Positions 42,272 through 51,432 of a DNA stretch of 64,000 bases are shown here, piece by piece. How positions within the stretch are numbered: position 1 is the first letter of the stretch; every line of letters starts with the position of its first letter. Made by a program: the position numbers and the translations under genes. Source of the stretch: Paenibacillus alvei DSM 29 (GTDB taxonomy: Bacteria; Bacillota; Bacilli; Paenibacillales; Paenibacillaceae); assembly GCF_000293805.1 (NCBI RefSeq), contig NZ_AMBZ01000001.1:310001-374000 (forward strand), given 5' to 3'. Under the pieces are notes generated by a model. It saw nothing but the letters and a program-made list of their open reading frames with translations. It ran no database searches and was not told where the DNA came from.

Positions 42272-43236
42272 CTATTTTCTGGGATTTTTGTTCAAATTTA
42301 ATATATCATGAATGTATATTCTTGGGAAGTTTTATTTTTTATGGTATTATAGGCGCTTTTTATTCTATCATTAAATATCTCCATGTATCTTATAAAGAGC
42401 GTAAAATATCTTGTGTAAATAGATATATAGCAAAAAGGAAGACCTTTTTTTCTAGATTGAGCTACCACACTACAATCCAAAGAGAAGAGATGTTAGACAT
42501 TTTATTGGTGAAAGTAAGAATGGGCAGAGACTTCAGAATACATCTGAGTTTCTATCCATTTCTTTGTTCATTTACAATTACATTGTGAAGTTGTAAAAGG
42601 TATTAGTTATTATTAGTGATTAAGCTATCGTTCTCCGTTAGTTTAATGACAAATATATGCTGGTTTTACCTCGTTTTAAAGCGAGATAGTTGCTGGCTGC
42701 GCTGTTCAGTTGGCTAGTGCAGGGTTGTCTGCTGATTCCGCTTCTTCGAAATAACTCCTGCCGGTTCGAGGGCCGAATGTATAAGTTCGTGTTTCTCTAT
42801 CCTGCTTGCGACATAAGCCCTATCCCATGAATCGTATCTAACTGCATAATTGATTGCCCATGTTCGAGATTGATACCTGTATACAACCGACATTGTTAGA
42901 ACGATACATCATAAGAAAGTCGATACTTCTTTTTAATTTCATAATAACCCCAATTATGTAAATGTGCCATATCTTCTTTAACGAATAATGGCATTAGCGC
43001 CAAATCGATATAATACCGGAACAAAGGCTGTTGATTGTCCTTTTTGCTGAAAGGCTTGATGGTTTCTTCGCGCGTGCCCACCTGAAGCCGCGAACATGTA
43101 TGCTGGCAGCATCATTGGAGATGCACGTTACGTTCTAATCTGAACAAGGGTGAATCTCCTGAGTGCCTCTTCGAGGAAGGGGTAGAGCCTGATGAAATGA
43201 TCCGGCCTATCCTCGAAAATTTGAGAGTTAAAACAG
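42272..43236. other. Accessory stretch without a convincing gene
   Basis: Several short frames without ribosome binding sites. 43133-43235 on the plus strand reads SNLNKGESPECLFEEGVEPD and MIRPILENLRVKTD, which looks like former coding sequence of unknown type. Confidence 0.35.
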
Positions 43237-43566
43237 ACCCGCAATGGGCAGCCTTTTCACCACGAACGACCTTACCTTTGGTTTAGACAGTTCATTAAAA
43301 AATGGGTTTAGATATATCCGGTTTCATGACTTAAGGCATACATCTGCTACAATTCTGATTAACCAGGGAGTGCACGCCAAAATTATCTCGGAGTGGAGCG
43401 TCTTGGTCATGGCTGCATTACAACAACAATGAATCTCTATGGACACGCTCTCCGATCTGCCGATAAAGCATTTACGGATAAATTTCTGTATTTGAGTCGT
43501 TGTTTACATCTAATTCAGTACAAGAACATTAAAGAAGACGCCTGGGATTTTCCTAGCGTCTTCTGA
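43237..43566 (+). pseudogene. Tyrosine integrase, C-terminal remnant
   Basis: FRYIRFHDLRHTSATILINQ holds the His-x-x-Arg box; then, after a frame change near 43395, RLGHGCITTTMNLYGHALRS with the LGH motif and the catalytic Tyr. The N-terminal half, including the first catalytic Arg, is missing. It points at the rlmD 3' end 150 bp away, the expected place for the integrase of an element using that site. Confidence 0.78.
43534..43563 (+). terminator. Terminator at the integrase end
   Basis: GAAGACGCC...GCGTCTTC hairpin overlapping the last integrase codons; the same as 32787-32816. Confidence 0.65.
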
Positions 43567-43700
43567 TTACTTGGGCTAAACCCCGATCAATTTTTGCATC
43601 AAATTTACATCAATTAGGGTCTTCGATTTCTCTATTACTGATATTTAATTACTGTTTCACGTCAAGAAATCAAATAAACATAAGGGATTCACTGCGCTGT

Positions 43701-45350
43701 TCAATCCCTCACCAACAAAGCTACCGATTCCACATGTGTCGTCTGCGGGAACATGTCCACCGGCTGTACCTCAACGATGCGGTAGCCACCGCCCGCCAAT
43801 ACTTGCAAATCGCGAGCAAGCGTCGACGGATTGCAGGACACATACACGATGCGCTCAGGGCACATGGCAAGCATTGTTTCGAGCAGCGCAGGATCGCAGC
43901 CCTTGCGCGGCGGGTCGACGACGATGACGTCAGGCGTTACGCCCTGCTCCTTCCAGCGCGGGATAACGTCTTCTGCTGCGCCGACGGCGAATTCCGCATT
44001 CGTCACCCCATTCAACTCGGCATTGCGGCGTGCATCGGCGATCGCTTCCTCGACGATCTCAACACCGAGTACGCGCTTCGCGCGCTGCGCAAGGAACAAC
44101 GAGATTGTCCCGATGCCACAGTACGCATCAATAACGGTCTCGTTCCCTGTCAGACCCGCATACTCGACAGCCTTCTCATACAGCACTTCCGTTTGGACCG
44201 GATTTACTTGGTAGAAGGAGCGAGCAGAGATTTTGAACGCAATATCTCCGATATAATCCGTAATATATTCTGAGCCCCATAATACACGGGTTTTATCTCC
44301 CATAATAACATTCGTGCGCTTTGTATTAATGCTCTGGCAAACGCTCTTCAACTGCGGCAAGGCCTCAGCAAGCTCGGCTACGATCTTCTCCTGATGCGGC
44401 AGCTTGTCCCCATTCGTCACGAAGGTGATCATCAGCTCATTCGTGCGGAACCCGACACGCATCATCACATGACGAAGTAGGCCTGTATGCTGCTCCTCAT
44501 TGTACGGCTCAATGCCATACTTCCGTACAACTTGCTTCACCGCGCGCATCGCGTCGTCATTCATTTCATGCTGGATCAGGCTCGTATCCGTATCGATGAT
44601 CCGATGGCTCGCCTTCGCGAAGTAACCGCCGATCAGTTCGCCTGTACGTTCATTTTTACCGATCGGCATTTGGCTCTTATTCCGATAGCGCCAAGGCTGC
44701 TCCATTCCAATCGTCGGCCATACCTTGATCGGCTGTTCTTGAACCACAGCTGTGACACTTAGGCCGCTCAGGCTCTGTTCTTCGCTAGCCTTATCCGCCG
44801 CCACCGCATTCCCTTGTTCAATATCAGGCTCAGAAGCGTGGGAGGCATCACCAGAAGCGACACCAATTTCATCTCCGGTCTCACCTGTGCCTATCTGCTC
44901 CACTTGAAACTTCCCAATGCGCTCCAGCACGTCGACGACATGCTGCCGCTTCCAGACCAGTTGCTCACTGTACGCCATATGCTGCAACTGACAGCCGCCA
45001 TATACATTCGCCGGATGCTCCAACTCCACACGATGTGGGCTGTCTACAAGGCGCTCCAGCACCTTCGCATATCCGTACTGCTTTTTCACCTTCAGCACAA
45101 GCGCACGCACCTGTTCACCCGGCAATGCCCCTTGTACGAACAGCGTGAAGCCGTCAGCACGGCCCACTCCGTCACCGTCATGCGTCAATCCGATAATATC
45201 CAGTATAACCTCATCGTTTTTCTGTACCGGAGCACTGTGCACGCGTGCATGTGCCGCGCGTCCACCCACCGCTTCCTGTGAACGCGTCGCAGATGCAGAC
45301 TGTCCTCCATTTCGGCGCATTGGCCGCTTGCCTTGCTTGTTTCCTTTCAC
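43701..45350 (-). CDS. rlmD: 23S rRNA (uracil-C5) methyltransferase, RlmD/RumA family
   Basis: 549 residues. Basic N-terminus, TRAM domain (residues about 45-105), catalytic SAM domain with FYQVNPVQTEVLYEKAVEYA, DAYCGIGTISLF, VVDPPRKG and YVSCNPSTLARDL holding the nucleophile Cys. The iron-sulfur region reads HPANVYGGCQ where RumA-type enzymes have CPxxxxCGGCQ, so only one of three cysteines remains. An acidic, Ala-rich insertion of about 50 residues (near 150-205) separates the TRAM-linked part from the rest. The 3' end contains the att-like core. Confidence 0.9.
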   Translation of the reverse strand: MKGNKQGKRPMRRNGGQSASATRSQEAVGGRAAHARVHSAPVQKNDEVILDIIGLTHDGDGVGRADGFTLFVQGALPGEQVRALVLKVKKQYGYAKVLERLVDSPHRVELEHPANVYGGCQLQHMAYSEQLVWKRQHVVDVLERIGKFQVEQIGTGETGDEIGVASGDASHASEPDIEQGNAVAADKASEEQSLSGLSVTAVVQEQPIKVWPTIGMEQPWRYRNKSQMPIGKNERTGELIGGYFAKASHRIIDTDTSLIQHEMNDDAMRAVKQVVRKYGIEPYNEEQHTGLLRHVMMRVGFRTNELMITFVTNGDKLPHQEKIVAELAEALPQLKSVCQSINTKRTNVIMGDKTRVLWGSEYITDYIGDIAFKISARSFYQVNPVQTEVLYEKAVEYAGLTGNETVIDAYCGIGTISLFLAQRAKRVLGVEIVEEAIADARRNAELNGVTNAEFAVGAAEDVIPRWKEQGVTPDVIVVDPPRKGCDPALLETMLAMCPERIVYVSCNPSTLARDLQVLAGGGYRIVEVQPVDMFPQTTHVESVALLVRD

Positions 45351-45909
45351 CCTAGTTGCCCTCCTGTTATGTGCTCACAAAACCCATCTATTTTGAATGC
45401 TATTCGCATTGCTTGCTGTCATCATATGTTCATGCTCTTTCTTCTGTCGGTAAATCACAACCTAACTACATCTTCCACAACGAACGAAAGCAGTTCAAAA
45501 CGAATCAGAACGAGCAAATCCGCTCCCTACACAGCCTCGATAATGCCAGTCATATTGTACCCTGCTTGCTCCGTATATAGATCATGGCACCATCATACCA
45601 TAATCCACCCGCCAACAAGAAGTGCTCCAGCATTGTCCTGGCTGCATCATCCGTTTCCACACCAAAAAAGATAACCGCAAAGCGCGCTCTCCCCGCACAA
45701 TTGCCATCGCCTCTTGCTTCAACAACAAAACGGCTTGACCCGTGCCCCTTACGGCAGCAAGTCAAGCCGAACATTCCATGCGATAGAGAAATGACATTCT
45801 CAAACCAACACCTTTATCCCTAAGCACAGGTACATGAAAGTAACCGTTATTTACCGAACGTACCTTATGCCTTATGACACAATCACTTCACTTCCATGCT
45901 TACGAACTC
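45351..45909. other. Intergenic between rlmD and the lipid kinase gene
   Basis: No strongly supported gene. A minus-strand frame at 45550-45774 is listed separately as weak. No clear promoter motif. Confidence 0.3.
45550..45774 (-). CDS. Weak candidate small ORF
   Basis: 74 codons, with AVIFFGVETDDAARTMLEHF and LAGGLWYDGAMIYIRSKQG giving a plausible alpha/beta composition. There is no good RBS at the ATG, and an antisense frame of similar length is also open. Unrecognised. Confidence 0.25.
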   Translation of the reverse strand: MFGLTCCRKGHGSSRFVVEARGDGNCAGRARFAVIFFGVETDDAARTMLEHFLLAGGLWYDGAMIYIRSKQGTI

Positions 45910-46818
45910 CTACGCATAAGTTGCATCTGGGTTATCTGCAAAAATGCGCAAATGCCCTGGCAGCACCTTGAACGTCGCTGGCAGCAATCCGCCGAATTCA
46001 CCGTCCAAATTGAGCTGCACTGCATCCGGCGATGTAACCGTAACCCGATTCGTTTGCTTGTGAATGACAAGCGGATCATGAATATGCTCTCCCCGAAGAG
46101 CCATACTAGCTACACGAACGAACTCCACAAGATTGCAGCGCTTCAGCATAATGACATCGAAAAGACCATCATCAATCTTCGCCTCGGGCGCCAGCTTCTC
46201 GAAGCCGCCAACCGAGTTCGTATTCGTAATCAAGAACAGCATAAACTCCTCATGATAGACGCCGTGACCCTCCAGCTCTATGCGCAGCTCAGTCGGGCGC
46301 AGACGGGTCATCTTCTCCAGCCCTTTCATATAGTAGGCAAGCTGTCCGATAACCGTCTTCAGCTTGCTGGGCACTTCGTACGTCAGCTCCGTCAAGGAGC
46401 CCCCGCCCGCAATATTGATGAAATACTTCTCGTTCGATTGCCCAAGGTCTATTACGCGAGTCGCCTGACGTGTAATAATTGAGCAGGCATACTCCCAATT
46501 GCGCGGAATGCCGAGCGCACGCGCGAAATCATTCGTCGTTCCGAGCGGAATAATGCCAAGCGGCGGCCGCTCCGGCTTGTCCGCCATTCCGTTGATAACC
46601 TCATTGAGCGTACCATCCCCGCCCGCTGCGATAATCATATCGTACCCGTTATCGATCGCCTCTGCCGCACTTGCTGTTGCGTCCCCTTCGCCTTCCGTCG
46701 CATGCGTCGTTGTCTCGATGCCCGCTGCATCCAGCATCTGCAATATATCCGCCAACCGCTTTCGGCCTTCCTCTCGGCCAGATGTCGGATTATAAATAAG
46801 TCTTGCTCTCTTTACCAT
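45910..46818 (-). CDS. dagK: Diacylglycerol kinase (DagK/YerQ-like)
   Basis: 302 residues of the soluble lipid-kinase (DAGK_cat) family. RLIYNPTSGREEGRKRL at the N-terminus, AAGGDGTLNEVINGM (nucleotide site), PLGTTNDFARALGIP, and LNLDGE near the C-terminus. It returns diacylglycerol from lipoteichoic acid synthesis to phosphatidic acid. ATG 46818 was preferred over 46833 because GGGTGAAG lies 5-8 nt upstream. Adjacent to rlmD, as in many Firmicutes. Confidence 0.92.
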   Translation of the reverse strand: MVKRARLIYNPTSGREEGRKRLADILQMLDAAGIETTTHATEGEGDATASAAEAIDNGYDMIIAAGGDGTLNEVINGMADKPERPPLGIIPLGTTNDFARALGIPRNWEYACSIITRQATRVIDLGQSNEKYFINIAGGGSLTELTYEVPSKLKTVIGQLAYYMKGLEKMTRLRPTELRIELEGHGVYHEEFMLFLITNTNSVGGFEKLAPEAKIDDGLFDVIMLKRCNLVEFVRVASMALRGEHIHDPLVIHKQTNRVTVTSPDAVQLNLDGEFGGLLPATFKVLPGHLRIFADNPDATYA

Positions 46819-47024
46819 GAATACTTCACCCATTTACAATCTATTCACGTTCAATCGATTTCACAACCTGCCACCAAAGGCTCAAGTGCAACCCGCCGGC
46901 CGTCATTCGATCCGTTTCTTTCCGTTCAGCATACCTATATCCAAGCAACCTAATATTAAGATTCATACTACCATATCCAGTTCTATTACTTCCATAGCAC
47001 GACCAACTCACAATTAAAATGCTG

Positions 47025-48095
47025 CTAAGATGTACGTGCTTCCATCAGTCTCAGTAGACGAACAGCCTCCTGCTGCAGCCACTTGCTTAAGGCCGGATGA
47101 GGCAGCAGCGCCTCCCCATCGTACAGAACCGATACATCTTTAAACCGCTCTGGAATAACGTGAGAGGTGAAATAGCCCCGACTGAGAAATACCGGAACGA
47201 CTGCTACACGGCGCTCCATGATCCGTTCCTCGAGCGCATCCGCCCCAATACGAAGAGTATCCCTGCCACCAACGAAATCCAGCGGAACGGCAAGCTGCTC
47301 GGCTCTGCCGCCCCATCCCATTTCATTTTGGCTGCTCGTCAATACATGCGATAAGCGCTGTACCGCATCTGCAATATCCTCACAGCAGAGCAGCGCATGC
47401 GAAGCACCTGCACAAGCCCCCCGCTGTACAAGACGGCGCGCCAGCCGCCTCAAACTGGAATGCCAGCGTGAAGTAAAAGGTTCATATCGGCTGCCGTGCG
47501 CCACTAGCAATACTGCATCTGCATGGGGACGTACGCCAAGCCCGCGCAGCCGTGCCTCAATCATGTCTAGAAGGAGTTCCTCCTGACCTTCCGATCGTAC
47601 AAACAAGCCGCTATCGTCACTCAACTGCTCTTCATTCATTTTACGATATGGGGAACTAGCTGTTACTTCTCTCGATGGTTCCGCACAATCCACACAAACA
47701 ACGCCACTATTTATACGATCAATCGAGGCCTCTGCCAACGGAACAACATCCCCACCGTCAAGCGGACGGCCATAATAGACGCAAGCCTGAACTTGGAAAG
47801 GCTCCAAATCTGTCTCACAGAGCGGAGCAGGCTTCACGCCTAATGCATATGCTATCTCATCCGCATGCGTACTACCCGCAGACACGAACAAGGGGATGAC
47901 CCCAATGTGGTTCACCCCTTGCGCTTCCAATGTATCAATGCCATATTGTATATCTCGTCCTGGCACACATTCCAAGTAGGAAGATGCGACGGCAACCCCT
48001 TGAGGCCATTGTGCCTGTGCGATTGCTTCTTCCACCAGTGTAACCCAGGATTCATCTCTTGAACCGTGGCTGATAATAAGCAGTCCCGGCTTCAT
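47025..48095 (-). CDS. CbiX-family chelatase-like protein, two domains
   Basis: 356 residues with two CbiX/SirB-like halves: LLIISHGSRDESWVTLVEEA, VIPLFVSAGSTHADEI in the first, and VLLVAHGSRYEPFTSRWHSS, VVPVFLSRGYFTSHVIPERF in the second. Each half retains HGSR and a C-terminal His-containing loop for metal or tetrapyrrole binding. Likely sirohydrochlorin cobalto- or ferrochelatase, or a related function; no other cobalamin or siroheme gene is nearby, so the role is open. Confidence 0.78.
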   Translation of the reverse strand: MKPGLLIISHGSRDESWVTLVEEAIAQAQWPQGVAVASSYLECVPGRDIQYGIDTLEAQGVNHIGVIPLFVSAGSTHADEIAYALGVKPAPLCETDLEPFQVQACVYYGRPLDGGDVVPLAEASIDRINSGVVCVDCAEPSREVTASSPYRKMNEEQLSDDSGLFVRSEGQEELLLDMIEARLRGLGVRPHADAVLLVAHGSRYEPFTSRWHSSLRRLARRLVQRGACAGASHALLCCEDIADAVQRLSHVLTSSQNEMGWGGRAEQLAVPLDFVGGRDTLRIGADALEERIMERRVAVVPVFLSRGYFTSHVIPERFKDVSVLYDGEALLPHPALSKWLQQEAVRLLRLMEARTS

Positions 48096-48099
48096 CAGA

Positions 48100-48390
48100 T
48101 TATTTACCTAAGCGTTCCAATGCCATTTTATAACCATCATTGCCGTAATTCAAACAGCGCTTCACACGCGATATTGTAGCTGTACTTGCTCCGGTCTCCG
48201 CTTCAATCTGATTGTACGTACAGCCTTTGCCCAACATGCGAGCAACTTCCAACCGCTGGGATAAGGATTGAATTTCATTTACCGTGCACAGATCATCAAA
48301 GAAAATATAACACTCTTCCACTGATTTCAGCGTCATAACCGCCTCAAACAGCTGGTCGATCGACTTATCGTTCAATTTTTTCAATTGCAA
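48100..48390 (-). CDS. YerC/TrpR-like transcriptional regulator
   Basis: 96 residues: DLCTVNEIQSLSQRLEVARM, the helix-turn-helix LGKGCTYNQIEAETGASTAT, then ISRVKRCLNYGNDGYKMALE, the YerC/YecD family pattern related to TrpR. TTG start with GGGGTGGATAAGG upstream. Its stop is 4 bp before the start of the CbiX-like gene, indicating an operon. Confidence 0.9.
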   Translation of the reverse strand: MQLKKLNDKSIDQLFEAVMTLKSVEECYIFFDDLCTVNEIQSLSQRLEVARMLGKGCTYNQIEAETGASTATISRVKRCLNYGNDGYKMALERLGK

Positions 48391-48511
48391 CCTTATCCAC
48401 CCCTACATCAATGCTTGTTACCATCATTGTACTTCCTTTGTCAGACCTTTTCAAGCGTTACAGTTGTCCTGCGTTAGTGAATTACTGTAAAAATATAGCG
48501 CTTCCATAAAA

Positions 48512-48545
48512 GATTGGGCGTCCGCCTACGGGCGATCGTCCAATC
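48512..48545. other. Symmetric hairpin in intergenic region
   Basis: GATTGG-GCG...TACG...CG-CCAATC: near-perfect 15-bp arms with a tetraloop and no T-tract. It lies between the yerC-like gene and the plus-strand basic protein. Function unknown. Confidence 0.4.
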
Positions 48546-48672
48546 GAGTTGTTCGCCTATCACATACATTATATTATCCCATATGAATGCAGAAAGCACT
48601 AAACAATATTGATTGAAGCATGTCTATGAATAAGCACACCTGCCATACTTATAAGAAAAAGGTCGTGATGAT

Positions 48673-49212
48673 ATGAATAACCCTCGCCACCACGAGAGGG
48701 CTCCCTTACCATCGCAGTTGATGAACGTGCCGACACTGCCGACGCGGCAAGGAGACAAGGCACATATTCGTAGCTTTAGCCCCGATCCGACTTCATACTC
48801 CCCTTCATTCGCACCGCCATCTCCTATAGAGACTACCGCCATCGTTCCATTTAGTCAGGCAGCAGAATCTCCAATTACCACAGTCGTAACCGAGGCTGCA
48901 GAGGCCAAAAAAAGCGGCTTCTCCATTGGTGACATCAAGCAGGTCATTGATCGAATGGGCGGAATCGATGGCATCGTAGAAACGATGGGCAAGGTACAAA
49001 AAGTCATGAACAGTGTATCTCAGATTGCTCCTGTCGCGAAGCTGCTAATGGGCACACTCCTCCCAGGCAAAAAGAAGGACGAAGAAGAAGAGGAAGAAAT
49101 TGAATATACGCCCAAGCGCAGGCGCCGCCGCAGACGGACGACAGGCAATAACCGAACACCATCCTTCGGTAAGCAGCGCCAACGCACCAACAGGCCACCA
49201 CGCCGTCGATAA
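48673..49212 (+). CDS. Hypothetical protein with Arg-rich tail (YqfQ/VrrA-like)
   Basis: 179 residues: a Pro/Ser-rich N-terminus, a helical core GFSIGDIKQVIDRMGGIDGI, VETMGKVQKVMNSVSQIAPV, then an acidic stretch DEEEEEEIEY and a very basic end with RRRRRRRTTGNNRT. The core resembles spore-associated YqfQ-like proteins of Bacillales (tentative). ATG 48673 after AAAGGTCGTGATG. Independent transcript with its own terminator. Confidence 0.65.
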   Translation: MNNPRHHERAPLPSQLMNVPTLPTRQGDKAHIRSFSPDPTSYSPSFAPPSPIETTAIVPFSQAAESPITTVVTEAAEAKKSGFSIGDIKQVIDRMGGIDGIVETMGKVQKVMNSVSQIAPVAKLLMGTLLPGKKKDEEEEEEIEYTPKRRRRRRRTTGNNRTPSFGKQRQRTNRPPRRR

Positions 49213-49224
49213 TCGAACCAAAGC

Positions 49225-49256
49225 AAAGAGCCGGCTCTCCATTGAGCCGGCTCTTT
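49225..49256. terminator. Bidirectional terminator
   Basis: AAAGAGCCGGCTC pairs perfectly with GAGCCGGCTCTTT, 6-base loop, between convergent genes. Confidence 0.92.
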
Positions 49257-49267
49257 GTGCCTCAATA

Positions 49268-50272
49268 TTAAAAGAACAAATCGACTATTTTGAATACAAT
49301 CATCGCAAGTGCCGCACATATCGGAATCGTAATGAACCAAGTCACTACAATTCGTCCTGCAACGCCCCACTTCACCGCCGAGAAACGCTTGGCGGAGCCT
49401 ACCCCCAAGATCGCGGAGGTAATAGCATGCGTAGTGCTAATAGGCAAATGCGTCAGCGTTGCCGACATAATAACCGAGGCTGCAGACAAGTCTGCGGCAA
49501 AACCGTTAATCGGTTCGATTTTGAAAATCTTCGTTCCCATTGTCTTAATGATCTTCCAGCCGCCTATCGAAGTACCGAGAGCCATTGCAGTTGCAGCGGC
49601 AAGCTTAACCCAGAGCTGCACTTCCATTTCGGTCTGTAATTGTGCAGTGACAAGCGCGAACGTAATAATCCCCATTGCCTTCTGCGCGTCATTCGTACCA
49701 TGTGTGAATGATTGCAGAGCTGCCGTAATAATTTGACAGGTTCGGAACCCTTTATTTACGGTATGTGGACTGTGATTGCCGAAAATCCACTTTAGCAGCG
49801 TCATAACAATATAACCGACAGCGAACGCAATAATTGGCGAAATAATAAGACCGAGGACGATATTTTTAAATCCGCCCAAGTTCAAATAGTCGGAGCCGGC
49901 ACCGATGAACACTGCCCCTGCCAATGCGCCAATAAGCGCATGCGAGGAAGATGACGGAATACCGAACCACCAAGTAACCAAGTTCCATATTATGGCTGAA
50001 ATAAGCGTCGCCATAACGATTTCAAGTCCATTCTCCAGCTTTGCTGGATCGGCAATGCTGCCGCCTATCGTCTTGGCAACCCCTGTAAAGGTCAGCGCCC
50101 CGGCAAAGTTCATCACAGCGGCCATCAAAATGGCAACACGCGGCGGAAGCGCCCTCGTTGACACCGACGTGGCGATCGCATTCGCCGTATCGTGGAAGCC
50201 GTTAATAAAGTCAAAGGCAAGCGCCAAGAAAATAACGACGCCCACGATAATCATCGTAATATCCATATTCAT
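49268..50272 (-). CDS. pit: Low-affinity inorganic phosphate transporter, PiT family
   Basis: 334 residues, about 10 helices. The two PiT signatures are present: FINGFHDTANAIATSVSTRA near the N-terminus and SFTHGTNDAQKAMGIITFAL in the second half; WWFGIPSSSSHALIGALAGA and HLPISTTHAITSAILGVG between and after. H+ or Na+-coupled phosphate uptake. ATG 50272 has a poor RBS; ATG 50266 is an alternative. Downstream partner of the DUF47 gene. Confidence 0.94.
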   Translation of the reverse strand: MNMDITMIIVGVVIFLALAFDFINGFHDTANAIATSVSTRALPPRVAILMAAVMNFAGALTFTGVAKTIGGSIADPAKLENGLEIVMATLISAIIWNLVTWWFGIPSSSSHALIGALAGAVFIGAGSDYLNLGGFKNIVLGLIISPIIAFAVGYIVMTLLKWIFGNHSPHTVNKGFRTCQIITAALQSFTHGTNDAQKAMGIITFALVTAQLQTEMEVQLWVKLAAATAMALGTSIGGWKIIKTMGTKIFKIEPINGFAADLSAASVIMSATLTHLPISTTHAITSAILGVGSAKRFSAVKWGVAGRIVVTWFITIPICAALAMIVFKIVDLFF

Positions 50273-50370
50273 TATCTATGTGATTGCACAGCACTACCCA
50301 TCGTCCGTCCGCGCAATCCCTACCTCCTTCGTACACTAAAGCTAGCTTATTATACGTGATACGACAGTTA

Positions 50371-50982
50371 CTAGGAATTCCGCATAACGATCGATTCAAG
50401 CTGCTTCGCAACATCTTCACAGCTGTCCGTCGTTTCCTCAAGACGCTCGTATACGTCCTTGCGTTTGATCAATTCGATTGGATCCTTTACATCAGCGAAC
50501 AAGGCACGGACACCACGGCGGTAAATATCGTCCGCGGAGTTCTCCAATTCATTGACGCGCACGTTATGCTCGCGGATAGCAAGCAATTTCTTCTGCGACA
50601 ACAAACGAATTGCCTTCTGTATTTCATAAGTACTGCGCTTGATGACATCAGCGAACAGTACGACAATTTCATCACGTTCAATCATTTGGTACATGTCGAA
50701 ACGCGAAGCACTGGCCTCCATCCCATCAAGAACATCGTCAAGCGCTGTCGTAAGCGCCATAATGTCCTCGCGCTCAATCGGCGTAATAAATGTTTTATTG
50801 AGCTCTGTCAAGATCGTATGTACATAGACGTCACATTTACTTTCCAGATCCTTCATTTCTTTCGTAAACGCCAAGACATCCGTCAAATCTTCTACACCTT
50901 GTGCGAACGTTTCTGCCGCTTGAACGAGCGTATCCGCCATGTTTTGCAGCGTTTCGAAAAACACGTCCTTTTTCTTGAACAT
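50371..50982 (-). CDS. DUF47/PhoU-like phosphate transport accessory protein
   Basis: 203 residues of long helices: FFETLQNMADTLVQAAETFA, MKDLESKCDVYVHTILTELN, KTFITPIEREDIMALTTALD, DVLDGMEASASRFDMYQM. This is the DUF47 (YkaA-like) family, a PhoU relative nearly always found just before pit. It probably regulates Pit activity. RBS GGAGAT before ATG 50982; one operon with pit. Confidence 0.93.
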   Translation of the reverse strand: MFKKKDVFFETLQNMADTLVQAAETFAQGVEDLTDVLAFTKEMKDLESKCDVYVHTILTELNKTFITPIEREDIMALTTALDDVLDGMEASASRFDMYQMIERDEIVVLFADVIKRSTYEIQKAIRLLSQKKLLAIREHNVRVNELENSADDIYRRGVRALFADVKDPIELIKRKDVYERLEETTDSCEDVAKQLESIVMRNS

Positions 50983-51351
50983 TCCCGAGATCTCCTTTGC
51001 AACAAAAATTGCATGTGATGTAATCTTCTAAACCTTACATATCTTATCATAGGATACCGTGGTTTTGTAAAGAAATCGTAAACCAAACGTGAGCAAATGT
51101 CGAAACTTTAGCCCTATTCATCGCCAGAATTTCTCTCTTATTCGACAATTTTCGTCGTTTTTCATAAAAAGTACGGCAAAATACCGTTCTCACGCCGTTT
51201 TTCGCTCACTATTCAATTTTTCCCATAAAGGAATGTTAGATATGGCATAGACAGGAATGAAACAACATGCTATACCTGACATACGGTATAGTTTCCGCCT
51301 TTTTTTGAAAAGACATACATAAAAACCACATGCAATTCTCCCTGTCTAAAA
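50983..51351. other. Upstream region of the DUF47-pit operon
   Basis: No gene seen. AT-rich, with the expected promoter on the minus strand but no well-matching -35/-10 pair that I would defend. Confidence 0.3.
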
Positions 51352-51395
51352 ATAAAAAGACGAAGCGATATAGCCTTCCGGCTGCTGCTTTCGTC
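51352..51395 (-). terminator. Terminator of the hydrolase gene
   Basis: On the minus strand GACGAAAGC...GCTTCGTC with an inner AGCC/GGCT stem, then TTTTTATTTTT. Confidence 0.8.
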
Positions 51396-51432
51396 TCAGT
51401 TCCTTTACGTTCCGTTTTAATCCGCCGCTCAC

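Noticed and set aside
42690-42780. tRNA-like words (TTCAGTTGGCTAGTGC, GGTTCGAGGGCC)
   Set aside because: No acceptor stem or anticodon arm can be folded around them.
43734-45281. Long plus-strand frames across rlmD
   Set aside because: Shadow frames of a GC-richer coding gene.
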